Positions 1 to 5,574 of a stretch of DNA of 5,611 nucleotides are shown piece by piece. Numbering within the stretch: position 1 is the first letter of the stretch; each line of letters starts with the position of its first letter. Source of the DNA: Lachnospiraceae bacterium UBA7012 (lineage in GTDB: Bacteria; Bacillota; Clostridia; Lachnospirales; Lachnospiraceae). Location: contig DJXE01000024.1 of the NCBI GenBank assembly GCA_002449595.1, positions 6,329 through 11,939 on the forward strand. The letters are read 5' to 3'. The notes beneath the pieces are model-generated. The model worked only from the letters and a program-made list of their open reading frames with translations. It was not told the DNA's origin and ran no database searches. Position numbers and translations under genes: made by a program.

Positions 1-1143
1 CTGCTCGTCGCCGATGTCCGCGAAGATCTCGCGGAAGAGCGAGAGCTCGCTCCCGTCGGAGGCGGGAATGTGCAGGCCGGACATCCCCATGATGGAGAGA
101 AGGCCCACGGTCTTAAGCGTGACCGTCTTGCCGCCTGTGTTGGGGCCGGTGATCACGATCATATTGTAGTCTTCGCCGATGGAGAGGGTCGTCGGGACGA
201 CCTTTTTCGGGTCAATGAGAGGATGCCGGCCCTGCAGGATGCGGATCTGGTGCTTCTCATTGAACTTCGGCCGGATCGCGCCCTGCTGCAGCGCGAGCTG
301 GCCTTTGGCAAAGATGAAGTCGAGCTTCGACATGTTCTCGGCGTTCGCCTTGAGCTCGGCGAGGTGCTCTCCGGCCTGCGCGGAGAGGTCTTCCAGGATG
401 CGGGCGATCTCTTTTTTCTCCTCGATCGCGAGGACGCGCAGCTGGTTGTTCAGCTCGACAACGGCCTGCGGCTCGATGAAGAGCGTGGATCCGCTCGAGG
501 ACTGGTCGTGCACGATGCCGGGGACCTGCGCCTTGTACTCCGCCCGCACCGGCAGGCAGTAGCGATCGTCGCGGATCGTGATCAGGCTCTCCTGCAAATA
601 GGAGGAGTAGCTGGAGTTCACCATCTTCGTGAGCTGGCTGTGGATCTTTTCGCCGGACTGCAGGATGCTGCGGCGGATGCGCTTGAGTTCAGGCGAAGCG
701 TCGTCCGCGATGTCGTCTTCGGAGAGAATGACGCGCCGGATCTCGGAGGAGAGGCTCTTCACGGGATACAGGCACTCGAAGTAATCGGAGAGCGCGTTGT
801 TCTCCGGGGCATCCTTCTCAAAGACGCCGTACTCCCTCGCGCGGCCGGCGTTCTCGAGGAACGAGGCAAGCTGCAGGAGCTGCGGCGCGGAGACCTGCGC
901 GCCGACGGCGAGCGCCTTGAAGGTATCGTTAAAATCACGGTTGCTGCCGAACGAAACGGAGCCCTTCCGGAGAAGGTAGGCCGTCGCGGTCTCGGTCTCG
1001 GACTGCGCCTGCTCTATGTCATAGAGGATGTGCATCGGCGTGAGGGCGAGGCAGAGCTTTTTGCCCGGCGCCGACGAGGCGTACTCGGAGAGGCGTTCCG
1101 TGATCCTGTGGAATTCGGTGATGCGTAAGACTTTTTCATTCAT
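1..1143 (-). CDS. mutS2: Endonuclease MutS2, N-terminal part (cut by window edge)
   Basis: I translated the minus strand from the ATG at 1143-1141 and it stays open for 381 codons to position 1. Family knowledge: MutS2 is a cytoplasmic MutS-like ATPase of roughly 780-800 residues, described as a recombination suppressor and, in Bacillus, as a factor (RqcU) that splits collided ribosomes. What is seen: a MutS-type core with the conserved stretch YLQESLITIRDDRYCLPV around residues 182-199, the VHDQSSSGSTLFIEP segment at 211-225, a Walker A motif GPNTGGKT at 333-340, the GLHIPA motif at 356-361, and the Walker B region FADIGDEQ at 374-381, where the window ends. The rest of the ATPase and the expected C-terminal Smr nuclease domain lie outside. 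No strong Shine-Dalgarno is visible; GGTAG about 10 nt upstream is weak. It is transcribed divergently from the HtrA-like gene. Identification is firm, the exact start slightly less so. Confidence 0.96.
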   Translation of the reverse strand, partial: MNEKVLRITEFHRITERLSEYASSAPGKKLCLALTPMHILYDIEQAQSETETATAYLLRKGSVSFGSNRDFNDTFKALAVGAQVSAPQLLQLASFLENAGRAREYGVFEKDAPENNALSDYFECLYPVKSLSSEIRRVILSEDDIADDASPELKRIRRSILQSGEKIHSQLTKMVNSSYSSYLQESLITIRDDRYCLPVRAEYKAQVPGIVHDQSSSGSTLFIEPQAVVELNNQLRVLAIEEKKEIARILEDLSAQAGEHLAELKANAENMSKLDFIFAKGQLALQQGAIRPKFNEKHQIRILQGRHPLIDPKKVVPTTLSIGEDYNMIVITGPNTGGKTVTLKTVGLLSIMGMSGLHIPASDGSELSLFREIFADIGDEQ

Positions 1144-1150
1144 AAGGTAT

Positions 1151-1183
1151 ATTCTACCATATTAAAGAAGATGCGCAGTGCAA
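1151..1183 (-). promoter_or_regulatory. Possible mutS2 promoter
   Basis: Reading the minus strand, TAGAAT (1156-1151, five of six matches to a sigma-A -10 box) and TATGGT (1161-1156) lie just upstream of the mutS2 start. TTGCAC (1183-1178) could serve as a poor -35 box, 16 nt from TATGGT. Either -10 box would put the start of transcription within a few bases of the ATG, so the mRNA would be nearly leaderless, which fits the lack of a strong ribosome binding site. The boxes match only in part, so this is a tentative call. Confidence 0.25.
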
Positions 1184-1195
1184 GTCCGCAAGCTA

Positions 1196-1209
1196 TGCAC
1201 GTCTGTGCA
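1196..1209. promoter_or_regulatory. Inverted repeat in divergent promoter region, possible operator
   Basis: TGCAC (1196-1200) and GTGCA (1205-1209) form a perfect 5-bp inverted repeat around GTCT. A further GTGCA half-site lies at 1178-1182. The repeat overlaps the position where the -35 box of the rightward promoter should be and sits upstream of the leftward one, a suitable place for a regulator of both directions. Short repeats of this size also arise by chance, and no regulator gene is visible in the window. Confidence 0.25.
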
Positions 1210-1222
1210 CGGCTCAAGGGTA

Positions 1223-1231
1223 TGATATACT
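1223..1231 (+). promoter_or_regulatory. Extended -10 promoter for the rightward operon
   Basis: TGATATACT fits the extended -10 pattern TGnTATAAT, with the TG pair in place and five of six bases of the hexamer. It lies in an AT-rich stretch about 55 bp upstream of the HtrA-like start codon. The -35 position 17 bp upstream (CTGTGC, 1203-1208) is a poor match, which extended -10 promoters tolerate. The predicted transcript would begin near 1238 and carry a leader of about 45 nt. Confidence 0.5.
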
Positions 1232-1253
1232 TATTTTTGGTTAACAGGCTTTT

Positions 1254-1276
1254 GGAGCGCAGCCCGCTCCGGAGGT
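1254..1276 (+). promoter_or_regulatory. Leader hairpin abutting a strong Shine-Dalgarno sequence
   Basis: GGAGCG (1254-1259) pairs with CGCTCC (1265-1270) across a 5-nt loop. The Shine-Dalgarno sequence GGAGGT (1271-1276) follows immediately, with an 8-nt spacer to the ATG at 1285. The ribosome binding site fixes the start of the HtrA-like gene. The stem stands right against the ribosome landing site and could affect initiation or stabilise the 5' end of the mRNA. No T-run follows, so it is not a terminator. Confidence 0.5.
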
Positions 1277-1284
1277 AAGAAGAG

Positions 1285-2865
1285 ATGTCAGACGGCAGGG
1301 AAAAGGACAGAGCCGGCGATCCGCACGGGACAGCGCCGGGACAATATAATACAGATTTCCTGACGGAGCAGATCAAGCAGCGCCCGGTGAACCGGAGGCG
1401 GCTGCTGCGGAGGACGCTGATCACGCTTTTCCTCGCAGTGCTGTTCGGTGTCGTCGCGTGCTTCGTCTTCCTCCGCCTGGAGCCGATCTTCAATAAGATG
1501 ATGTACCCGGAGGAGCCCCTCCCGCAGATCTCGTTCCCGGAGGAGACGCCGGAGGAAGAGACGACGCTGCAGGAGCTCATCGCCGCGCAGGAGAACGCGG
1601 AAGAGAGTGAGGCGGAGAGCGCTTCGGGCAATTCGGCAGCAGGCGACGCGGAGAATGCCGGAAAGTCGGCAAATGAAGCGGGAAACAGCGGGACCGCGGG
1701 CGGTTCCGGACAGAGCGGCAGTGAAGCGAAAACTGCTTCGCAGGTCCCGGATGCGGTTGCGGCAGCGCAGGCATCGAGCGGCCCGGGACTCAGCCAGATC
1801 GAGCAGGTCGTGCAAGAAGTGCTGCGGCACCAGAGCGCGGACGTCACGACGTACCGTGAGCTGTATGGCGCGCTGTCCGAAGTGGCGCGGGCGACCGCGC
1901 AGTCCATGGTCGGCGTCGCCGGCATATCGGCGGACTATGACTGGTTCAATGACCCTTATGAGACGAGCGGCCGGACGAGCGGCGTAATCGTCGCCGACAA
2001 CGGGAAAGAGACGCTGATCCTGTGCTGCGGCGCGGACGTCCTGAAGGCGCAGCGGCTGCAGGTGACCTTTGCGGATGGGACGCAAGCCCCGGCGCAGATC
2101 AAGGGCGAAGACGCGGTCAGCGGGCTCGCGGTCCTCACCGTCAGCCATGAGGAGATGACGGAAGACACCGTCTCGAACCTGCAGATCATCCAGATGGGAT
2201 CCTCCGGCGCACAGGCGCTGATCGGACGGCCCATCATCGCAATCGGCCGCCCCACCGGCGAGAACGGGTCTGTCTGCTACGGCACCGTGACCGGCAACAG
2301 CACGGTGATCGACCTGCCGGATCTCAACTTCAAGCGGATCACGACGGATATCTACACGAGTTCCTCCGCGGCGGGCATCATCATCGACCTGAACGGGCAG
2401 ATGCTCGGCCTGATCGACATGAGGAACACGATCAAGGGCGCGCCGAACGTCCTCACCGCAGTCGGCATCACCGAGATGAAAAAGACGGTGGAGATCCTCT
2501 CGAACGGCCAGCAAAAGCCGTTTTTCGGGATCCACGGGACGGACGTCAACGACCAGGCGAACGCGGAACTCGGCGTGCCGAAGGGTGTTTTCCTGACTTC
2601 TGTCGAGATGAACTCGCCCGCGATGCTGGCCGGCCTGCGGAGCGGAGACGTGATCACGGCGATCGACGGCGAAGCGGTCGGGAATTACAAGGAATTCATA
2701 GCCCGTCTCCTGGACGGGGCGGCGGAGCGCAACGCGCAGATCACTCTGATGCGGCTCGGCCTGAACGGATATGAAGAGATGGCGGTGGAGGCCGCGCTTC
2801 GGCCGGTCTTCGATGAGAGCACGCAGGAAGAGCCGGAGCGGGGACGCAACCAGGCTCTTGATTAA
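1285..2865 (+). CDS. Membrane-anchored HtrA/DegP-like protein with PDZ domain, probable pseudoprotease
   Basis: A 526-residue protein. Residues 1-43 are cytoplasmic and Arg-rich just before the membrane (NRRRLLRR, 37-43). A single transmembrane helix spans about 44-63, followed by an acidic and then Ala/Gly/Ser-rich low-complexity linker (about 75-165), an HtrA-like double beta-barrel (about 195-408) and a PDZ domain (about 412-505, with FFGIHG, SPAMLAGLRSGDVITAIDG). The topology predicts most of the protein outside the cell. Family knowledge: S1C proteases of this layout degrade or sense misfolded envelope proteins. Here the triad appears lost: the position of TNNHV reads CCGAD (His to Ala250), the Asp of SDIAL is Gly280 (SGLAVL), and GNSGG is replaced by SSSAAG, putting Ala362, or Ser361 with a shifted gap, at the nucleophile. 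It is therefore probably a non-catalytic scaffold or sensor. A 533-codon antisense ORF lies opposite, but only this strand has the ribosome binding site, membrane anchor and recognisable domains. First gene of the probable operon. Confidence 0.88.
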   Translation: MSDGREKDRAGDPHGTAPGQYNTDFLTEQIKQRPVNRRRLLRRTLITLFLAVLFGVVACFVFLRLEPIFNKMMYPEEPLPQISFPEETPEEETTLQELIAAQENAEESEAESASGNSAAGDAENAGKSANEAGNSGTAGGSGQSGSEAKTASQVPDAVAAAQASSGPGLSQIEQVVQEVLRHQSADVTTYRELYGALSEVARATAQSMVGVAGISADYDWFNDPYETSGRTSGVIVADNGKETLILCCGADVLKAQRLQVTFADGTQAPAQIKGEDAVSGLAVLTVSHEEMTEDTVSNLQIIQMGSSGAQALIGRPIIAIGRPTGENGSVCYGTVTGNSTVIDLPDLNFKRITTDIYTSSSAAGIIIDLNGQMLGLIDMRNTIKGAPNVLTAVGITEMKKTVEILSNGQQKPFFGIHGTDVNDQANAELGVPKGVFLTSVEMNSPAMLAGLRSGDVITAIDGEAVGNYKEFIARLLDGAAERNAQITLMRLGLNGYEEMAVEAALRPVFDESTQEEPERGRNQALD

Positions 2866-2879
2866 ACGAAACTGACACT

Positions 2880-2895
2880 TGCGGCACACACCGCA
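2880..2895 (+). other. Small hairpin between the HtrA-like gene and yhaM
   Basis: TGCGG (2880-2884) pairs with CCGCA (2891-2895) around a 6-nt loop within the 56-bp gap. No T-run follows, so it is unlikely to stop transcription; at most it could be a processing or stability element. The rest of the gap holds purine-rich Shine-Dalgarno-like sequence for yhaM, AAAGGAAA near 2899-2906 and AGGAAAA at 2908-2914, the latter 7 nt from the ATG at 2922. Confidence 0.25.
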
Positions 2896-2921
2896 CGGAA
2901 AGGAAACAGGAAAAGCACCCG

Positions 2922-3866
2922 ATGAAATACATCAACGAACTTCGCGAAGGCGACAACATCAGCGAGATCTACCTCTGCCGCAAGAAGCAGTCCCTCATCA
3001 CCAAGAACGGCAAGAGCTACGAGAGCCTGACGCTGCAGGACAAGACGGGCTCCCTCGACGCCAAGATCTGGGATCCGGGCAATCCGGGCATCGACGAATT
3101 TGACGCGCTGGATTACGTGGAAGTCAGCGGCAACGTCACGGCGTACCAGGGCCACCTCCAGCTGAACATCCGCCGCGCGCGCGTCGCGCGGGAGGGAGAG
3201 TACCTGGCGGCGGATTTCCTCCCGGTCTCCGGCCGCAGCGTCGACGACATGTTCGGCGAGCTGCAGAAGTTCATCGGGACCGTGCAGGAGCCGCATCTGA
3301 AGAAGCTTTTGGACTCGTTCTTCACAGAGGACGCCGCTTTTATCAAGGTGTTCCGCCGCTCGTCGGCGGCGAAGAGCGTCCACCACGGCTTCGTCGGCGG
3401 CCTGCTCGAGCACACGCTCGGCGTGACGACGCTCTGCCACTATTTCGCGAGGACGTATCCCATCCTGAACAGGGACCTGCTGATCACGTCCGCGATCCTG
3501 CACGATATCGGCAAGACGCGCGAGCTCTCGGCATTCCCGCAGAATGATTACACGGACGACGGCCAGCTCCTCGGCCACATCGTGATCGGCGTCGAGATGG
3601 TCGACGAGAAACTCAGGGACATCCCGGACTTCCCGCGGGCGCTTTCCTCGGAGCTGCGCCACTGCATCCTCGCTCACCACGGCGAGCTCGAGTTCGGCTC
3701 CCCGAAGAAGCCGGCGATCGTGGAGGCCATCGCGCTGAACTTCGCCGACAACATGGACGCGAAGATGGAGATCTTCAAGGAGGCGGTCGCCGCCAGCACG
3801 GGCGATGACTGGATCGGCTGGCAGGGGATGCTGGATTCCAACATCCGCAAGACGACGCTGTCATGA
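2922..3866 (+). CDS. yhaM: 3'-5' exoribonuclease YhaM
   Basis: A 314-residue protein, the length I recall for the Bacillus subtilis family founder. Family knowledge: YhaM is a cytoplasmic, metal-dependent 3'-5' exoribonuclease that trims RNA 3' ends and can also act on single-stranded DNA. What is seen: an N-terminal OB-fold nucleic-acid-binding domain (about 13-88, with SYESLTLQDKTGSLDAKIWD, VEVSGNVTAYQGHLQLNI), a helical linker (about 105-150), and an HD phosphohydrolase domain (about 150-290). The metal-binding candidates are all present: His154/His155, His164 in LLEHTLG, His194-Asp195 in ILHDIGK, His219, His252-His253 in LAHHGELEFGS, and Asp276 in NFADNMDAK. The protein looks intact and active. 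It starts at an ATG behind AGGAAAA, 56 bp after the HtrA-like gene, and ends 28 bp before rlmD, so co-transcription with both is likely. Confidence 0.93.
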   Translation: MKYINELREGDNISEIYLCRKKQSLITKNGKSYESLTLQDKTGSLDAKIWDPGNPGIDEFDALDYVEVSGNVTAYQGHLQLNIRRARVAREGEYLAADFLPVSGRSVDDMFGELQKFIGTVQEPHLKKLLDSFFTEDAAFIKVFRRSSAAKSVHHGFVGGLLEHTLGVTTLCHYFARTYPILNRDLLITSAILHDIGKTRELSAFPQNDYTDDGQLLGHIVIGVEMVDEKLRDIPDFPRALSSELRHCILAHHGELEFGSPKKPAIVEAIALNFADNMDAKMEIFKEAVAASTGDDWIGWQGMLDSNIRKTTLS

Positions 3867-3881
3867 CTAAGTCCCGGGACA

Positions 3882-3888
3882 AAGGGGA
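3882..3888 (+). promoter_or_regulatory. Ribosome binding site that fixes the rlmD start
   Basis: AAGGGGA lies 6 nt before the ATG at 3895, in the 28-bp gap after yhaM. There is no later in-frame ATG, GTG or TTG before the TRAM domain begins at about codon 29, so this site decides that the lysine-rich N-terminal extension is translated. Confidence 0.7.
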
Positions 3889-3894
3889 TTTCTG

Positions 3895-5547
3895 ATGAAA
3901 TACAAAAAGGCGGCGCACGCCGCGGAACAACAAAAGAAGAAAACAGGAAAAGGCGCGGTCACAGCGCCTTTTTCAAAAGACGACGTTCTCACCATCCGGA
4001 TCGACGACATCGGCCGCGACGGCGAGGGGATCGGCCGCGCGCCGGGCGGGTACACGCTGTTCGTGAAGGACGCAGTCATCGGCGACACCGCCAGAGTCAT
4101 GATCATGAAGGCGGGCAAGAGCTACGGCTACGCGAAGCTTCTGTCGGTGGAGGAGCCCTCGCCCTTCCGCACAGAGCCCCGCTGCCCCATCGCGCGGCAG
4201 TGCGGCGGCTGCCAGATCCAGGCGCTCTCCTATGAGCGGCAGCTCGCGTTCAAGACCGGCAAGGTCCGCGGTGACCTCATCCGCATCGGCGGATTTTCCG
4301 AGGAGTTTGTCGACGGGATCCTGAGACCGGCCGCCGGCATGGAGGATCCGTGGCGCTACCGCGGCAAGGCGCAGGTCCCGGTCGGGATGCGCAAAGATGC
4401 TTATGTGTACGGCTTTTTCGCGGGAAGGACGCACGACATCATTCCGATGGGCGACTGCCTCATCAGCCCGCCGGAGAACAAGGCGATCCTCGATGCCGTG
4501 ATCGCATATATGGAAGCGGCGGGCGTCCGCCCTTACGATGAAACGACCGGGGAGGGCCTCATCCGCCACGTCCTCATCCGCACGGGCTTCCGCACCGGCG
4601 AGATCATGGTGTGTGTGATCGCGAACGCGGAGGAACTGCCGGAAGAAGAGGAACTGGTGAGCCGGCTCCTCGCCGTTTCGGGGAAACTGCAGCCCGGGAG
4701 CGACGGCCTCCGCCGCGGGATCGCGTCGATCGTCCTGAACACCAACCGGGAGCGCACCAACGTGATCCTCGGCCGGAAATGCCGCACGCTCTGCGGCAGC
4801 CCGGTCATCCGCGACACACTCCTGCGCCCGGACGGCTCGGCCGTGACCTTTGAGATCTCGCCGCTGTCCTTTTTCCAGGTGAATCCGATCCAGACGGAAA
4901 AGCTCTATGGCCAGGTCCTCAGCTTTGCCGGCCTGACAGGGACGGAATCTGTCTGGGACCTCTACTGCGGCGTGGGCACCATATCGCTTTTCCTCGCGGC
5001 AGGCGCAGGCAAAGTCTTCGGCGTCGAGGTGATCCCGGAGGCGATCGAAGACGCGAAGCGAAACGCCGCAATCAACGGCCTGACGAACGTCACCTTCGAG
5101 ACGGGGCGCGCGGAAGACGTCCTCCCCGCCCGCGCGGCGCAGCTGCGGCGGGAAGCGGCCGAAGCTGCGGGACGTGACGCAGCGTCAGCTCAGGAAACGA
5201 CGGAAATGACAGGCACAGCACAGATCACCGGCGCAGTGGACGTCGTCGTCGTGGATCCGCCCCGGAAGGGCCTGGACCGCACCTGCATCGACACGATCCT
5301 CCAGGTCGGCCCGAAGAAGGTCGTATACGTCAGCTGCGACCCGGCGACGCTGGCGCGAGACCTGAAGATCTTCGCGGAGGGCGGCTATGAACTGCGCGCC
5401 GCGCAGCCGGTCGACATGTTCCCGCACACGGTGCACGTCGAGACTGTATGCTGCTTGTACCACCAAAAGAAAGATTTCATTTCAGTATCATATGCGCCGA
5501 AGAATGCGGACTATCTGGAACAGCATAAAAACCAACTTATCAAATGA
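3895..5547 (+). CDS. rlmD: 23S rRNA (uracil-C5)-methyltransferase, RlmD/RlmCD type
   Basis: A 550-residue TrmA/RumA-family enzyme that makes m5U in 23S rRNA from S-adenosylmethionine. Domains in order: a basic N-terminal extension (1-28), a TRAM RNA-binding domain (about 29-85), iron-sulfur cysteines Cys97, Cys103, Cys106 (CGGC) and Cys188, a central domain, and the Rossmann methyltransferase with SFFQVNP (325-331), the SAM-binding loop DLYCGVGT (355-362), VDPPRKGL (453-460), catalytic Cys481 in SCDPATLARDL, and the general base Glu516 in HVETV. All key residues are present. Firmicute members may modify both U747 and U1939 (RlmCD), so the exact target is uncertain. Oddities: an Ala/Arg/Thr-rich insert of about 30 residues (413-446) before the DPPR motif, two hairpins in the first 27 codons, and an AT-rich tail of about 25 residues (525-550) beyond the usual family end, whose codon use (TCA, GTA, CTT, AAA) differs from the body. 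The tail may have been supplied by an inserted element. Confidence 0.93.
   Translation: MKYKKAAHAAEQQKKKTGKGAVTAPFSKDDVLTIRIDDIGRDGEGIGRAPGGYTLFVKDAVIGDTARVMIMKAGKSYGYAKLLSVEEPSPFRTEPRCPIARQCGGCQIQALSYERQLAFKTGKVRGDLIRIGGFSEEFVDGILRPAAGMEDPWRYRGKAQVPVGMRKDAYVYGFFAGRTHDIIPMGDCLISPPENKAILDAVIAYMEAAGVRPYDETTGEGLIRHVLIRTGFRTGEIMVCVIANAEELPEEEELVSRLLAVSGKLQPGSDGLRRGIASIVLNTNRERTNVILGRKCRTLCGSPVIRDTLLRPDGSAVTFEISPLSFFQVNPIQTEKLYGQVLSFAGLTGTESVWDLYCGVGTISLFLAAGAGKVFGVEVIPEAIEDAKRNAAINGLTNVTFETGRAEDVLPARAAQLRREAAEAAGRDAASAQETTEMTGTAQITGAVDVVVVDPPRKGLDRTCIDTILQVGPKKVVYVSCDPATLARDLKIFAEGGYELRAAQPVDMFPHTVHVETVCCLYHQKKDFISVSYAPKNADYLEQHKNQLIK
3910..3923 (+). other. Hairpin in the first codons of rlmD
   Basis: GCGGC (3910-3914) and GCCGC (3919-3923) form a 5-bp GC stem with a GCAC loop, starting 15 nt into the coding region and 22 nt before the larger terminator-like hairpin. 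Alone it could be chance in GC-rich DNA. Its nearness to the second hairpin and to the start codon makes it worth recording as a possible element controlling initiation. Confidence 0.3.
3946..3974 (+). terminator. Terminator-like hairpin inside the 5' coding region of rlmD
   Basis: GGAAAAGGCGC (3946-3956) pairs with GCGCCTTTTTC (3964-3974) in an 11-bp stem with one G-U pair and a 7-nt GGTCACA loop. The GC-rich upper stem followed by five T residues has the shape of an intrinsic terminator. It covers codons 18-27 of rlmD, in the N-terminal extension before the TRAM domain. Because it is within a translated region, a leading ribosome would normally prevent its folding. It may stop transcription only when rlmD translation is poor, acting as a polarity or attenuation device. 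The structure is certain at sequence level; function is inferred. Confidence 0.45.
5434..5460. other. Candidate element attachment site at the 3' end of rlmD
   Basis: The codons for HVETV (5434-5448, CACGTCGAGACTGTA) are among the best conserved at the 3' end of this gene family. From here rightward the GC content falls from about 66% (5341-5460) to about 37% (5461-5611) by direct count, and codon use changes. Established knowledge: the 3' end of this methyltransferase gene (rum/rumA/rlmD) is a recurrent target of integrative and conjugative elements in streptococci and other Firmicutes, which usually restore the reading frame. I infer an attL-type junction here. No integrase is visible in the window, and the second repeat would lie outside. 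Confidence 0.4.
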
Positions 5548-5574
5548 CACATAAAACGGAGTAGTAATAAAAGC

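Noticed and set aside
70..1128. A 352-codon open frame on the plus strand opposite mutS2
   Set aside because: It is antisense to a firmly identified MutS2 coding region with intact Walker motifs. The frame is open only because of GC-biased third codon positions, and its Arg/Leu/Asp-rich product resembles no family I know.
1615..1790. Low-complexity stretch in the HtrA-like gene as a tandem DNA repeat
   Set aside because: The Ala/Gly/Ser/Glu-rich linker is compositionally biased, but I see no repeated DNA unit; it reads as a flexible spacer between the membrane and the extracellular domain.
1288..2889. A 533-codon open frame on the minus strand opposite the HtrA-like gene, slightly longer than the sense gene
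   Set aside because: The product is Arg- and Asp-rich antisense translation with no domains. The plus strand has the promoter, GGAGGT site, membrane helix, protease fold and PDZ domain.
2880..2895. Hairpin after the HtrA-like gene as a transcription terminator
   Set aside because: The stem is only 5 bp and no T-run follows, so the downstream genes are probably co-transcribed.
2862..3680. A 272-codon minus-strand frame over yhaM, and a 198-codon one at 3973-4569 over rlmD
   Set aside because: Both lie antisense to genes with complete conserved motifs and show the same Arg/Asp/Val-rich shadow composition.
3895..3981. A later start for rlmD that would leave the hairpins in an untranslated leader
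   Set aside because: There is no in-frame ATG, GTG or TTG between the ATG at 3895 and the start of the TRAM domain, and the ATG at 3895 has a well-spaced AAGGGGA ribosome binding site.
5548..5574. Terminator after rlmD
   Set aside because: The 27-bp gap is AT-rich but contains no inverted repeat able to form a stem.
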